64,000 nt of DNA from Microbacterium testaceum StLB037 (lineage in GTDB: Bacteria > Actinomycetota > Actinomycetes > Actinomycetales > Microbacteriaceae). Both the position numbers and the translations under genes were made by a program. Within the stretch, counting starts at the first letter, position 1, and every line of letters starts with the position of its first letter. Below, one piece after another: positions 63,675 to 64,000 of the stretch. The notes beneath the pieces are model-generated. The model worked only from the letters and a program-made list of their open reading frames with translations. It was not told the origin of the DNA and ran no database searches. The stretch spans positions 1-64,000 of the forward strand of contig NZ_FNJN01000008.1 in NCBI RefSeq assembly GCF_900104345.1. Reading direction: 5' to 3'.

Positions 63675-64000
63675 TCAATTTTCTTCGACGTTACGCAGGC
63701 GCAACGCTGCACTTTCGGCGAGCGCTCGCTTCAGTGACGGTTCGGAGAACGAGCCGCTTCCACCCATGTGGGTCCACCGCCCGGCATCCGGAATGTGATG
63801 CCACCACGGTGCGCGAGCGAGGACTGCCCCGCGCGATACCAACGCCGCGTTGAAGCTGAACGAACTCGGAGCGGCTACGAGCAGCCGAGCGGCCGACAAC
63901 TCCACGAAATCGCGGTCGCGCTCGCCGTTCAGGTGGAGGTGTACGCCGGCCACCTCCGACAGCGGGGCGAAAGACTTTGGGTCACCCAGCGAGTACACAC
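63675..64000 (-). CDS. Partial gene at right edge, possibly polysaccharide-related transferase
   Basis: Only the last ~108 codons are in the window, open to the edge. The visible part reads GVHLHLNGERDRDFVELSAA, then RLLVAAPSSFSFNAALVSRG and APWWHHIPDAGRW. The stretch with SSFSFNAA loosely resembles the C-terminal motif of GT11-type fucosyltransferases (S-SSFSWW/A), which would suit its place beside gmd-fcl, but I cannot confirm it. No start is visible. It is separated from gmd by 106 bases. Confidence 0.45.
   Translation of the reverse strand, partial: VYSLGDPKSFAPLSEVAGVHLHLNGERDRDFVELSAARLLVAAPSSFSFNAALVSRGAVLARAPWWHHIPDAGRWTHMGGSGSFSEPSLKRALAESAALRLRNVEEN

Overview
The window is high-GC chromosomal DNA from an actinobacterium, most likely Microbacterium or a close relative in the Microbacteriaceae. 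The support is high GC with strong GC3 bias, the prfB-ftsE-ftsX-smpB-ssrA neighbourhood, murI-rph-rdgB order, an OtsAB plus maltokinase sugar set, Ku/LigD NHEJ, DUF222-HNH and DUF3039 genes, and many leaderless promoters (TAnnnT, 6-8 nt, then ATG/GTG). The species assignment is inference.

Layout. 0-0.3 kb: the end of an IS481-like element running off the left edge. 0.4-6.6 kb: two small membrane proteins, then the branched-chain amino-acid operon ilvD-ilvB-ilvN-ilvC. 6.7-9.4 kb: otsA-otsB for trehalose and a small membrane protein. 9.4-13 kb: 3-oxoacid CoA-transferase A/B and thiolase, divergent from an IclR regulator. 13-16.5 kb: MarR regulator coupled to an MFS pump, then a DUF222-HNH protein. 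16.4-20.4 kb: Nudix hydrolase, tRNA-Lys, an IMPase/HisN-like phosphatase with a lipoprotein, and small conserved unknowns including YaeQ. 20.4-26.8 kb: tmRNA, a SIMPL protein, smpB, ftsX, ftsE, prfB and a divergent MFS gene. 26.9-32.5 kb: quinone oxidoreductase, tRNA-Leu, DedA, and divergent ku/ligD.

32.9-43.2 kb is the accessory region. A 2157-residue secreted RHS protein is translationally coupled to a sortase-type surface protein upstream and followed by an immunity-like gene. Beyond it lies about 3 kb of visibly AT-richer DNA with displaced remnants: an RHS C-terminal scrap, an orphan toxin tip ending in the same NPFKSTGFF motif, a second immunity paralogue (about 55% identical by hand alignment) and other degraded pieces, ending at a 5'-truncated acetyltransferase gene. 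This is the typical architecture of a polymorphic toxin locus that exchanges its tips.

43.4-64 kb: CDF metal exporter, rdgB, rph and murI divergent from pncB; a repeat-rich intergenic region; DUF3039; an ABC exporter whose ATPase carries a 457-residue disordered N-terminus; maltokinase; an HtrA-type protease; a PLP aminotransferase; a glycosyltransferase-like gene; a nitrilase-family hydrolase; initiator tRNA-Met; and gmd-fcl for GDP-L-fucose, with one more partial gene at the right edge.

Two sequence patterns cut across the genes. GGATGCC/GGCATCC occurs roughly 98 times by eye and is missing from the AT-rich RHS downstream region. A palindromic repeat with about 25-bp arms recurs in three or four intergenic spaces.
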